From Candidatus Wallbacteria bacterium (GTDB lineage: Bacteria; Muiribacteriota; JAQTZZ01), in the NCBI GenBank assembly GCA_028687545.1, contig JAQTZZ010000086.1, positions 1 through 9,483 on the forward strand: 9,483 bases of DNA. The letters run 5' to 3'. The stretch's first letter is position 1; each line of letters opens with the position of its first letter. The translations under genes and the position numbers were made by a program. The notes under the pieces were generated by a model. That model ran no database searches and had not been told where the DNA came from. It worked only from the letters and a program-made list of their open reading frames with translations. Below, in pieces: positions 1 through 7,317 of the stretch.

Positions 1-977
1 AAAAAGAAATCAGCGATCTCCAGCTGCAGCTTGCTCCTCCTGGGATCATCCAGATGGCGTGCCGCATCCTCCTTGAGAAGGCTATGCAGTTCAATCAGTC
101 CAACCTGATTGTGTTCAAGCAGGAAGGTGTCCAGAAACTTACCCAGGGTTTTTTTGCGCATTGATTCAGGAATGCCCGGGATTTCCTCAGGCCTGACCGG
201 TATCCGCAACAGGCTCAATCGCATGAAAATCTCCTGCTCATCCTGATCGAGGTTATTCCAGACTCTGATCAGCAGGTATTGCTCGATTTTTTCCTCGAAT
301 CCAGGTCCTTCCAGGAGTGATTCCAGGGACTGCCCGCCGGAAATCAGCAGGCTGATCAGAAGTTTGACGGAAAACGGATAGCCTCCGGTTTTTATAAAAA
401 TTCTCTTTTTCTGGTCTGTGTTCAGTTCTGTGAGATGATGGAATTTCAGAAGCTGGTCAATGATCCTGGACGTGTCTTCATCCGAAAGACCTGAAAGTTT
501 AAGCTGATAGATGTCGATCATGTCCATGGGAGGCAGCTCAATCCGTTTCCTGGTGGCCAGCACCAGCCTTCCCTTGTGGAGAGTTCCGGCCTGCCTGACC
601 AGTTCCCTGGAATCATCGTCCTCCACCTGATGGAAATCATCAAGGAACAGGGCCAGGGATTTCCGCTCCAGTAGATTGATTAATTCCCCGGCAATGGTTC
701 CGATGGGTTCCTGGCCGCCTTCACCGGAGAGTTCGATTATTTCACTGAACAGATCTTTACCTGTCCAGCCGTTTTTGCAGGTAATGAACAGGACCCGGTC
801 ACGATATTGTTCCAGAGTATTGACGTAAGCCGCAAAGGCCTGGATAAGGGCTGTTTTACCGATCCCGGCCAGACCCGCTATCACGAATACTTTCTGGGTG
901 TGGAACAGACCTGTTAATTCCTGCAGTTCCAGTTCCCTGCCACAGAAAAATCCCGTAGTATTTATACTGGAAATCAT
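1..977 (-). CDS. STAND (NB-ARC-like) ATPase regulator, N-terminal part, cut by window edge
   Basis: The reading frame is open from an ATG at 977 down to the left edge, giving 325 codons with no stop. An in-frame TAA lies three codons before the ATG, so this is the first possible ATG. The residues match the NTPase half of the two plus-strand paralogues. There is a Walker A GLAGIGKT at residues 35-42, a Walker B LALFLDD at 108-114, a sensor-like ATRKR at 141-145, a GGYP at 198-201 (the GLPL-like motif of NB-ARC proteins) and a weak MHD-like HSLLK at 298-302. The paralogues have Asp after that His; this copy has Ser. By analogy the missing part should hold TPR repeats and a winged helix, but this cannot be seen. 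It probably acts in the cytoplasm as an ATP-regulated switch. It is divergent from the tandem pair and shares the intergenic inverted repeat. No Shine-Dalgarno is visible. Confidence 0.9.
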   Translation of the reverse strand, partial: MISSINTTGFFCGRELELQELTGLFHTQKVFVIAGLAGIGKTALIQAFAAYVNTLEQYRDRVLFITCKNGWTGKDLFSEIIELSGEGGQEPIGTIAGELINLLERKSLALFLDDFHQVEDDDSRELVRQAGTLHKGRLVLATRKRIELPPMDMIDIYQLKLSGLSDEDTSRIIDQLLKFHHLTELNTDQKKRIFIKTGGYPFSVKLLISLLISGGQSLESLLEGPGFEEKIEQYLLIRVWNNLDQDEQEIFMRLSLLRIPVRPEEIPGIPESMRKKTLGKFLDTFLLEHNQVGLIELHSLLKEDAARHLDDPRRSKLQLEIADFF

Positions 978-983
978 GAAATC

Positions 984-1012
984 AGGTTAGCATTTATTTC
1001 TATTCAGGGCAA
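984..1012 (-). promoter_or_regulatory. Promoter of the minus-strand STAND gene
   Basis: Read on the minus strand there is TTGCCC (1012-1007), a 17-base spacer and TAACCT (989-984), preceded by TGC, which makes an extended -10 (TGn). The -10 hexamer ends six bases before the ATG at 977, so transcription would begin at or within a base or two of the start codon. The hexamers are partial matches to the sigma-70 consensus (4/6 and 3/6, with the key T, A and final T present). This is inferred from sequence only. Confidence 0.5.
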
Positions 1013-1073
1013 TTCTCCACTCGGATAGATTACTGATTGAAAAATCCATGGTATACTGTTTCTGAATAGAAAT
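996..1073. repeat. 12-bp perfect inverted repeat in the divergent promoter region
   Basis: ATTTCTATTCAG at 996-1007 is the exact reverse complement of CTGAATAGAAAT at 1062-1073, separated by 54 bases. Each arm faces one of the two divergent STAND genes. The gap from arm to candidate -10 hexamer is six bases on both sides (990-995 on the left, 1074-1079 on the right). The arms therefore lie in the same place, within the -35 to -10 spacer, at both promoters. This fits a shared operator, possibly for one of the winged-helix proteins encoded here. Binding is inferred; the repeat itself is seen. Confidence 0.6.
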
Positions 1074-1085
1074 GAGTTTTACAAG
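1049..1085 (+). promoter_or_regulatory. Candidate promoter(s) of the first plus-strand STAND gene
   Basis: There are two candidates. One is an extended -10, TGG-TATACT (hexamer 1052-1057), which would start transcription near 1064 and leave a leader of about 30 bases without a Shine-Dalgarno. The other is TACAAG (1080-1085), 17 bases after a very poor -35 (1057-1062). It lies at the same offset from the inverted-repeat arm as the minus-strand -10 does, and would put the transcript start almost on the ATG at 1094. The sequence does not decide between them. Confidence 0.4.
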
Positions 1086-1093
1086 TGCCACTT

Positions 1094-3766
1094 ATGGATA
1101 TGATTGTCACAACTGCAAAGGGATTTTACGGACGGGACCAGGAGCTGACTGAGCTGCTGGCAGCTTTGCCGATCGCAAAAGTGATGGTGATCGCCGGCCT
1201 CGGGGGGATTGGTAAAAGTGCCCTGGCCAGAGCTTTCGCCGCCTCTGTCAGCGAGAATGATCCTGGTCTTAAAGTGCTGTATCTCACCTGCAGGAACGGT
1301 GAGAGCGGATTGGACCTTTTCTCGGAACTTGCGGAAATGACTGGAGAACGAGGCAGGGACAAAGCAAAGAGTCTGGATTTCCCTTTGGAAACCGCCACTC
1401 TGCTGGAAACAAAATCCCTGGCTCTTTTTCTGGACGATTTCCAGCAGATCGAAAATGATGCTGCTTTGGAATTGATCAGGCAATGCAGCCGCATTCTCCT
1501 CAGGGGAAGGCTGGTAGTTATTACCCGCAAGCGGCTTGAGTTTTCATCCATTGAATCCCCCGGACTTTTCCAGCTGAAACTCGACGGTCTCAATGACCAT
1601 GACTCTTTCAGCCTGATCGATCAACTCCTCTCATTCCACCACTTTTCGCTGCTAGGGGATGTGCAGAAAAAAAAGATCTTCGAACGAAGCGGCGGCCATC
1701 CGCTTTCCATCAAACTTCTGGTCAGCCTGCTGATTTCCGGTAGATTTTCTCTGGAAGCCTTGTTGGACGGGGAAGATTTTTTAACTGAGCTTTCTTGTTC
1801 ACTGCTTTCCAGAGTCTGGGAAAATCTGGATAAAGAAACCCGGCTGGCAGGAGGGAAACTTGCCCTCCTGCAGATCCCGGTCAAACCCGGAGACATGCCT
1901 GGTGCTGAAAAAGCACTGGACAATCTTTCCGCTCATTTTCTGCTGGAACACGATCCAGCCGGACGTGTTTATCTTCACGATCTGCTGAAGGACTACATTG
2001 CCGGAACCATTGATGAAAAGCAGAAAAAAAAGATCCGTATCGGGATAGCTGAATATTTTGTCGGAAAAAAGTTTGCTGAAATTTCTGAGCTGAAAGAAGC
2101 TTTCAATCAGTATCACAAGGCTGGTGAGACCGAACTGGCTGTCGATATTCTGCTCAGGCTCTGCGAAGAACTGCGACTGCTGGGCGCTGAAGCTGAAAAC
2201 ATTTTAAACCTGATCAGTTCTTTTTTGGAAAGCGGAAAATACCGCCAGCAGGATCTATGCAAGTCCAGGGTAGAGCTGCTGATTTACCACAAGAAGTTCG
2301 GGGAGGCTGAACAGGCCTTGGCAGCAGTAAAGGATCCGCTTGTGTTCAGATATCTTTCAGCCATACTCTTGAGCCAATGCGGAGAGCATCGAGAGGCGAT
2401 GACTGAGATGGAAAATCTGATCCCTGAACTTCCGGGAGGCAGGGATAAAGCCGAAATACTGCTTACACTGGCGGATAATTCCATCACTCTCGGGGATTTC
2501 AGCAAGGCGGAAGACTGTTATCAGCAGCTCAAAAGCTCCGGAAACTGGATTTCACCTCTTTTTCAGGCCAGAATCGAAGATACATACGGCGTATTTCTTG
2601 CCCGCAGGGGCAGACTGAATGAAGCCGTCACTCTGGCGAGCTCAGCGGAGAAAATTTACCGAAGTTACAAGGCTCAATTTCTCATTTCAGAGGCACTCTA
2701 CAATCAGGTGAACTACCTGGTTGATCTGCAGGAGCTTGAAGATGCCTGGAAGAAGCTGGAACTTACCGTGGAGATCTGCAGTGAGCTCAGAGACTACCAT
2801 AGCCTGGCCTTCTGCCAGAACATAAAAGGAGAAATCCTGTTTCTGAGAGGGGAATTTCAGGAAGCAGTCCGGGCCAAGCAGGATGGCCTGAATTATGCGG
2901 CGAAAGGTCCGCTCAGTGTGATCAGGGGTATGCTCCATAATTCACTTGGTCAGATTTACGTCCATCTCGGGGATTTCGAGCAGGCAGAGGGGCATTTCCG
3001 CACTTCATTCACCTTGTTTTCCAAGGATGAAGAGCCTGGGAGGACGATCTGGGGCAGACAGAATTATGCCCAGTTTCTTCTGCTCTGCGGACGGATTGAG
3101 GAAGCAACTGAAGAATTGAAAATGGTGGCGGAATTTGCGGAGTCCACCGGTCAGCCTAGACTGCTGGCCGCACTGTATTATTTCCGGTCCCTGCTGAACG
3201 GGATCAGAGGCGACGAAAACGGGCGGGGAAATGATTTCAGACTATTTCAAGAAAACCTTGCCCTGCTTCCGAACAAGACCAGAGAAAAACTTATCAGGGA
3301 GTTCGACTGGTACGCAAATCGACTTGGTCCTGACCCTGGGGAACAGTTACTGACTCTGATTACCAGTGAGGGTAAAAGAAAAGCCCAGATCCGGGAAATC
3401 GCGCGTTTGCGTTCCAGTCCGCAGGAATTCGAATTTTTTGCCGATTTTTCCAGCCGTGAGCTTTACATTGATGGAAAGGAAGCTGCTTTCTTCAGGAGAA
3501 AAGTTCTGGCTCCCCTTCTGCAGATATTTGCCGCAGAACCTGGGAAAATCCTGAAGCCTCAAACTATTTTTCCCTTTATCTGGAAAAGGGAATATGATGC
3601 CGAAAATGATGGCAGCACCTTCCGCATGACTATCACCAGGTTGAGAGCAGCGCTTTATAAAGCAGACCCTGAGCGTTTTATCCGCTTTTCACCTGAAGCA
3701 GGAGGCTATTTTTTCAACAACCGCTGCAGATACTGCATCATTCTGCCTGAAGCCAGGGGCGTGTGA
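1094..3766 (+). CDS. STAND ATPase-TPR-winged helix transcriptional regulator, paralogue A
   Basis: The domain order is visible in the protein (numbered from a GTG at 1085, 893 residues). It has Walker A GLGGIGKS at 38-45, Walker B LALFLDD at 112-118, a sensor-like ITRKR at 146-150, GGHP at 203-206 and an MHD-like LHDLLKDY at 297-304. Together these mark an NB-ARC/STAND ATPase. TPR-like repeats follow from about 380 to 720 (clear units near 456, 494, 535, 574, 614 and 654). An OmpR/PhoB-type winged helix spans about 783-876, with the helix GSTFRMTITRLRAAL as likely recognition helix, then a tail with C881 and C884. STAND proteins bind ATP and oligomerise when a ligand reaches the repeat region; the winged helix suggests the output is transcription. 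The start is uncertain. GTG 1085, ATG 1094 and ATG 1100 are all in frame and none has a Shine-Dalgarno. I chose 1094 (890 residues) because a -10-like box lies just upstream; paralogue alignment would also allow 1100. Confidence 0.88.
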   Translation: MDMIVTTAKGFYGRDQELTELLAALPIAKVMVIAGLGGIGKSALARAFAASVSENDPGLKVLYLTCRNGESGLDLFSELAEMTGERGRDKAKSLDFPLETATLLETKSLALFLDDFQQIENDAALELIRQCSRILLRGRLVVITRKRLEFSSIESPGLFQLKLDGLNDHDSFSLIDQLLSFHHFSLLGDVQKKKIFERSGGHPLSIKLLVSLLISGRFSLEALLDGEDFLTELSCSLLSRVWENLDKETRLAGGKLALLQIPVKPGDMPGAEKALDNLSAHFLLEHDPAGRVYLHDLLKDYIAGTIDEKQKKKIRIGIAEYFVGKKFAEISELKEAFNQYHKAGETELAVDILLRLCEELRLLGAEAENILNLISSFLESGKYRQQDLCKSRVELLIYHKKFGEAEQALAAVKDPLVFRYLSAILLSQCGEHREAMTEMENLIPELPGGRDKAEILLTLADNSITLGDFSKAEDCYQQLKSSGNWISPLFQARIEDTYGVFLARRGRLNEAVTLASSAEKIYRSYKAQFLISEALYNQVNYLVDLQELEDAWKKLELTVEICSELRDYHSLAFCQNIKGEILFLRGEFQEAVRAKQDGLNYAAKGPLSVIRGMLHNSLGQIYVHLGDFEQAEGHFRTSFTLFSKDEEPGRTIWGRQNYAQFLLLCGRIEEATEELKMVAEFAESTGQPRLLAALYYFRSLLNGIRGDENGRGNDFRLFQENLALLPNKTREKLIREFDWYANRLGPDPGEQLLTLITSEGKRKAQIREIARLRSSPQEFEFFADFSSRELYIDGKEAAFFRRKVLAPLLQIFAAEPGKILKPQTIFPFIWKREYDAENDGSTFRMTITRLRAALYKADPERFIRFSPEAGGYFFNNRCRYCIILPEARGV

Positions 3767-3772
3767 TATAAT
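3764..3772 (+). promoter_or_regulatory. Perfect extended -10 between the tandem STAND genes
   Basis: TGATATAAT is a perfect TGn-TATAAT extended -10. Its TGA is also the stop codon of the preceding gene (3764-3766). The hexamer (3767-3772) ends six bases before the ATG at 3779, so the transcript would start on or next to the start codon. No good -35 is seen 16-18 bases upstream, which is acceptable for an extended -10. It would let the second tandem gene be transcribed on its own as well as by read-through. Confidence 0.6.
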
Positions 3773-3778
3773 GTTAAA

Positions 3779-6460
3779 ATGATTCCAACAGGTTCCGGTG
3801 GATTTTACGGAAGGGACAGTGAGTTCAGGGAACTGCTGTCTGCTTTTCCAGATCAGAAAGTAATCATAATAGCAGGTCTGGGCGGCATCGGTAAAAGTGC
3901 TCTGGCCAGAGCTTTTGCCGCTTCAATGAGTGAAACAGAGAACTATAGAGATAAAGTCCTGTTCATTACCTGCAGAAATGGCTGGACAGAACTGGATCTG
4001 TTTTCCGAATTGCTGGAGCAGGCCGGGGAACGGAGTGGAAGAAGCGGGACCCCACTCTCTCCTGATAGAATCGCCAGACTGCTGGAAGCAAAATCAATCG
4101 CCTTGTTTTTAGATGACTTTCATCTTCTGGAAAATGATCGGACCAGGGAACTGATCCGGGAATGCCGTCTGATTCTCAGTAAGGGCAGGCTGGTGATCAT
4201 TTCCCGCAAAAGACCGGAACTCTCCTCTCTCGAGTTGATCGACATTTTCCAGTTGAAGCTTGACGGCCTGAAAGAACAGGATGCTTTCCTGCTGATGGAC
4301 CAGCTGCTATCTTTCCACCATCTGCCTCATTTCAGCAGCGAGCAGAAAAAGGGGATATTCAAACGGACTGGCGGACACCCCTTTTTTATCAAGCTTCTGA
4401 TCAGCCTGCTGGTCTCAGGAGCCCATTCCCTGGAATCCCTGTTAACCGGCGAAGACTATCAGAAGGAGCTGGAGAATTCTCTGCTCTCCAGAGTCTGGGA
4501 GAATCTTGACTCCTTTTCCCGTGCTCTGGGCCTGCGTCTTGCGCTCCTGAGGATCCCGGTCAGGCCGGAAGACCTGCCTGGATCAGGGCAGGGACTGCGC
4601 AGGCTTCTGGACTATTTTCTGCTTGAACACAACCAGTTCGGGCGTATTTTTTTACATGATCTTTTAAAGGAACACTTTACCAGTAAAATTGAGTGTACTC
4701 AGAAGAAAGAAATGCATCTTGAGATAGCCTCTTTGCTGGAGCATAAAAAAAATGCTGAGATTCTGGAGTTGAAGGAGACATTTTATCAATACCAGGAAGC
4801 AGGGGAGACTGAACGGGCAATTGATGTGCTGCTTAGGCTTTGCGATGAACAGCAGCTGCTGGGAGCAGGCACGGAAAATGTCCAGAATCAGGTGGAAATT
4901 CTTCTGCTGAACGGTTCTGAATACAGGACCGGAGAATTACGCCAGGCTCTGGTCTCGCTTTTAATCTATCGCCGGAAGTTCGAAGAGGCAAAGCAGGCGC
5001 TGAATTCAGTAGACCGTGATAAACGTCGCTCTTTGGAAGCCAGGCTGTTCTGCGAAATGGGCCGCCTGAACGAGGCCAAGTCTCTGGCTGAAAATCTGCT
5101 GCCTGAACTGCAGCAGGGCAGGGAGAGAACAGAAACACTCCTGGTTCTGGCGGAATGTTCACATACCCTGGGTGATTATATTCAGGCAGAGAATTGCTAT
5201 CACCGGTTGAAAGCAACTGAAACCGGAGCTTCTCCACTTTTACAGGCCCGGGTGGATAATGATTACGGAGTTTTTCTCTACTATCGCGGGGAAATCCGGG
5301 AAGCGCTGGAACTGGCCAGGTCAGCAGAAGTCGTTTACAGGCAATATAATGCGTATTATGCGATTGCGGAAGCTCTATACAGTCAGGCGTATTATCACTT
5401 CGACCTGCAGGAAGTGCCTGCTTCCCTGGAAACACTGGAATCTGTCATTGCCATCAGAAAAGAGCTGAAAGATAATCATGGCCTGGCCTACTGTTTCAAC
5501 TTGAAGGGAGAAATACTGTTCTGGAAGGGGGAGATCCAGGAAGCAATCCGGGTCGAGCAGGAGGGGCTGGAATACAGCCGCAGGGATGCGCTGGTTTTTA
5601 TCAGGGGTGTGATCCACAATACTCTGGGCACAATCTATACAAGAATCGGAGATCAGGAACAGGCGGAAACCAATTTCAAGACTTCGCTTGCACTGCTGGG
5701 ACAGATCGATGATCCATGGAGGGTAGCCTGGGCCAGGCAGAATTATGCCCAGTATCTCCTGGTTTGCAGGAGGACTGATGAGGCACGTGAATATCTGGAT
5801 CAGGTAGCCGATTTTGCGGAAATCACCAGGCAACCAAGGATGTCGGCGACACTTTACTTTTTCCGCTCGCTCATCCAAGGAATCCAGGGAGACGAAAATG
5901 GCCGGAAGCATGATTTCGGGTTATTTCTGAATTGTATCTCAGCTCTTCCTGAACCTACCCGTGAGAAACTTCAGCTTGATTTCAAATGGTATGCTGATGC
6001 TGCTGCCGGAAAAAAGGAGCCTGGACTGCTGCTTCTTACCAGAGATGAGAAAAAAGATGCAGAGATCAGGGAAATTTCCAGCTCCCGCCAACAGAAAACC
6101 AGTTTCGAAATTTTCATTGATTTCGATGAGAGGGAGCTGCTGGTAAACGGCAGGGCGGTGAAATTTTTCCAGAAGAGGATAATGGTGCCTCTCCTGCAAG
6201 TGTTTGCCAGCGATCCTGGTAAAATAGTCAAACCCCAAGGGATCTTTCAGAGAATCTGGGAGCGGAAATTCGATCCCGAATCAGACGGCAGCACTTTCAG
6301 GATGACGATCACTCGACTGAGATCTGCTTTGGACAAGAAAAATCCCGACCGTTTCATCTGCTATTCCCCGGAAGCAGGGGGTTACTACTTCAACAACCGT
6401 TGCAATTATTGTATCATCATGCCCAAAACGGATGGTATTTCCAGCAGTTATTTTTCCTGA
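3779..6460 (+). CDS. STAND ATPase-TPR-winged helix transcriptional regulator, paralogue B
   Basis: This 893-residue protein is colinear with paralogue A over its whole length. It has Walker A GLGGIGKS at 33-40, Walker B ALFLDD at 108-113, sensor-like ISRKR at 141-145, GGHP at 198-201 and MHD-like LHDLLKEHF at 292-300. A TPR-like helical region runs from about 375 to 715, and an OmpR/PhoB-type winged helix from about 776 to 872. The tail has C875 and C878. Over 50 aligned residues from the recognition helix to the tail I count 37 identities with paralogue A, so the two may recognise similar DNA. The sensor repeats differ more, which suggests different ligands or partners. The ATG at 3779 aligns with the N-termini of the other two copies, lacks a Shine-Dalgarno, and lies six bases after a perfect -10. 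Only 12 bases separate it from the preceding gene. The signal sensed and the target genes cannot be told from the sequence. Confidence 0.92.
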   Translation: MIPTGSGGFYGRDSEFRELLSAFPDQKVIIIAGLGGIGKSALARAFAASMSETENYRDKVLFITCRNGWTELDLFSELLEQAGERSGRSGTPLSPDRIARLLEAKSIALFLDDFHLLENDRTRELIRECRLILSKGRLVIISRKRPELSSLELIDIFQLKLDGLKEQDAFLLMDQLLSFHHLPHFSSEQKKGIFKRTGGHPFFIKLLISLLVSGAHSLESLLTGEDYQKELENSLLSRVWENLDSFSRALGLRLALLRIPVRPEDLPGSGQGLRRLLDYFLLEHNQFGRIFLHDLLKEHFTSKIECTQKKEMHLEIASLLEHKKNAEILELKETFYQYQEAGETERAIDVLLRLCDEQQLLGAGTENVQNQVEILLLNGSEYRTGELRQALVSLLIYRRKFEEAKQALNSVDRDKRRSLEARLFCEMGRLNEAKSLAENLLPELQQGRERTETLLVLAECSHTLGDYIQAENCYHRLKATETGASPLLQARVDNDYGVFLYYRGEIREALELARSAEVVYRQYNAYYAIAEALYSQAYYHFDLQEVPASLETLESVIAIRKELKDNHGLAYCFNLKGEILFWKGEIQEAIRVEQEGLEYSRRDALVFIRGVIHNTLGTIYTRIGDQEQAETNFKTSLALLGQIDDPWRVAWARQNYAQYLLVCRRTDEAREYLDQVADFAEITRQPRMSATLYFFRSLIQGIQGDENGRKHDFGLFLNCISALPEPTREKLQLDFKWYADAAAGKKEPGLLLLTRDEKKDAEIREISSSRQQKTSFEIFIDFDERELLVNGRAVKFFQKRIMVPLLQVFASDPGKIVKPQGIFQRIWERKFDPESDGSTFRMTITRLRSALDKKNPDRFICYSPEAGGYYFNNRCNYCIIMPKTDGISSSYFS

Positions 6461-6545
6461 TTTCCAGGCCTAGCAGTCCGCCACACTTAAATTTGTGCCT
6501 TCAGAAACATGAGATCGAGACAGATTCACGAAGCTGCGGTTTCTC

Positions 6546-6574
6546 TTCCAATCAGGAGCAATTTTAAATATAAT
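6546..6574 (+). promoter_or_regulatory. Promoter of the 2H phosphoesterase-like gene
   Basis: A perfect TATAAT (6569-6574) lies 17 bases after TTCCAA (6546-6551), a weak -35 matching three of six consensus positions. Transcription from about 6581 would give a leader of about 22 bases containing the Shine-Dalgarno. The rest of the 6461-6602 gap shows no gene, and no convincing terminator after the STAND gene. Confidence 0.55.
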
Positions 6575-6602
6575 GCTGCAAATCAAATTACCGGGAGTAT
6601 AG

Positions 6603-7238
6603 ATGCAAAAAATCATGATCCTGCTTCTTGCGACTCTGTGCGTGGCTTTATCTGCCAAATCCCCTGATCCTGTTCTGAACACGGGTTACACGATTTCCCG
6701 GGTAATTTTTGAAACTGAGAATCTGCCGTTTCTGGAAAATGCCGGGCCTGGCGCTTTTGACTCTTACCTGATCATGAATCTGCCGTTTTCACCTGTCAAA
6801 AAACTCTACCTTGATTTGAAGGAAAGTACAGGCCTGCCTCTGAAAAGCAGGGGAGAGGCGCATATCACTATAGTCACTCCGATAGAATATTATGAGGTGC
6901 TCCGCAAACACATCTCCATCATTGAGATCAACGGGATTGCAAAAGATCTGGAAATCCAGACCGCGACTTTTGAGGTTGTCTGTCTCGGTAAAGGTGCCAT
7001 GGAACTGTCAGGTAAACTGGAATCAGTATTTTTCATAGTGTTGAAATCACCAGCCCTGGTAAAAATCAGAGCAGCGATTCAGAAAAAATTCATTGAAAAC
7101 GGGGGTTCCCCGGGAAGTTTCGATCCAGCTCATTTTTATCCGCACATCACTGTAGGATTCACCTTGCGGGACATGCATGAAGCTGATGGAGTGATCAAGG
7201 ACGAAAGCTCTTTCTTTGAAACTCTGCAGATTGAATGA
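6603..7238 (+). CDS. Secreted 2H (two-histidine) phosphoesterase-like protein
   Basis: The 211-residue product begins with a Sec-type signal peptide: basic start, hydrophobic stretch at residues 4-16, likely cleavage after ALSA at 18. The mature part holds two HIT triplets, H87-I-T89 (AHITIVTP) and H181-I-T183 (YPHITVGFT), 94 residues apart. Paired HxT/S motifs about this far apart are the hallmark of the 2H phosphoesterase superfamily (LigT/2'-5' RNA ligase, cyclic phosphodiesterases, tRNA-splicing CPDases), where the two histidines act as general acid and base on 2',3'-cyclic or 2'-5' phosphoesters. Export is unusual for the RNA-processing members and suggests an extracytoplasmic nucleotide or other phosphoester substrate; this is inference. 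GGGAG at 6593-6597, five bases before the ATG, supports the start. The gene stands alone, with a promoter in front and a terminator behind. Confidence 0.8.
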   Translation: MQKIMILLLATLCVALSAKSPDPVLNTGYTISRVIFETENLPFLENAGPGAFDSYLIMNLPFSPVKKLYLDLKESTGLPLKSRGEAHITIVTPIEYYEVLRKHISIIEINGIAKDLEIQTATFEVVCLGKGAMELSGKLESVFFIVLKSPALVKIRAAIQKKFIENGGSPGSFDPAHFYPHITVGFTLRDMHEADGVIKDESSFFETLQIE

Positions 7239-7269
7239 TCGAATGGCCGATCAAGATTGAACTGTAATT

Positions 7270-7300
7270 AAAAAAAGGCCGGAAAGTCCACCGGCTTTTT
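7270..7300. terminator. Bidirectional rho-independent terminator
   Basis: An A-tract (7270-7276) is followed by the stem GCCGG (7278-7282), an 8-base loop and CCGGC (7291-7295), then TTTTT (7296-7300). The stem can extend by a G-U pair and by A-T pairs from the flanking tracts. It sits between two convergent genes ending at 7238 and 7318, and has a T-tract in each direction, so it can stop both. Confidence 0.85.
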
Positions 7301-7317
7301 GATTATTTCTGGAATGT

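Noticed and set aside
4833-5435. Open frame of 200 codons on the minus strand inside paralogue B
   Set aside because: It lies wholly within a strongly supported coding region whose domains are clear, and its product is rich in Pro, Arg and Ser with no recognisable motif. It is an antisense shadow of the TPR region.
1085-6460. Antiviral STAND (Avs-like) defence system
   Set aside because: No nuclease, protease, TIR or membrane effector domain is present. The extra domain is a winged helix, which points to transcription control, and no other defence genes are near.
6497-6546. AGAAAC...GTTTCT short inverted repeat as a terminator for the STAND pair
   Set aside because: The arms are only six bases, the loop is over 30 bases, and no T-tract follows.
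6470-6682. 70-codon minus-strand frame in the gap after paralogue B
   Set aside because: It overlaps the promoter, Shine-Dalgarno and signal peptide of the 2H gene, shows no motif, and has no promoter of its own that I can see.
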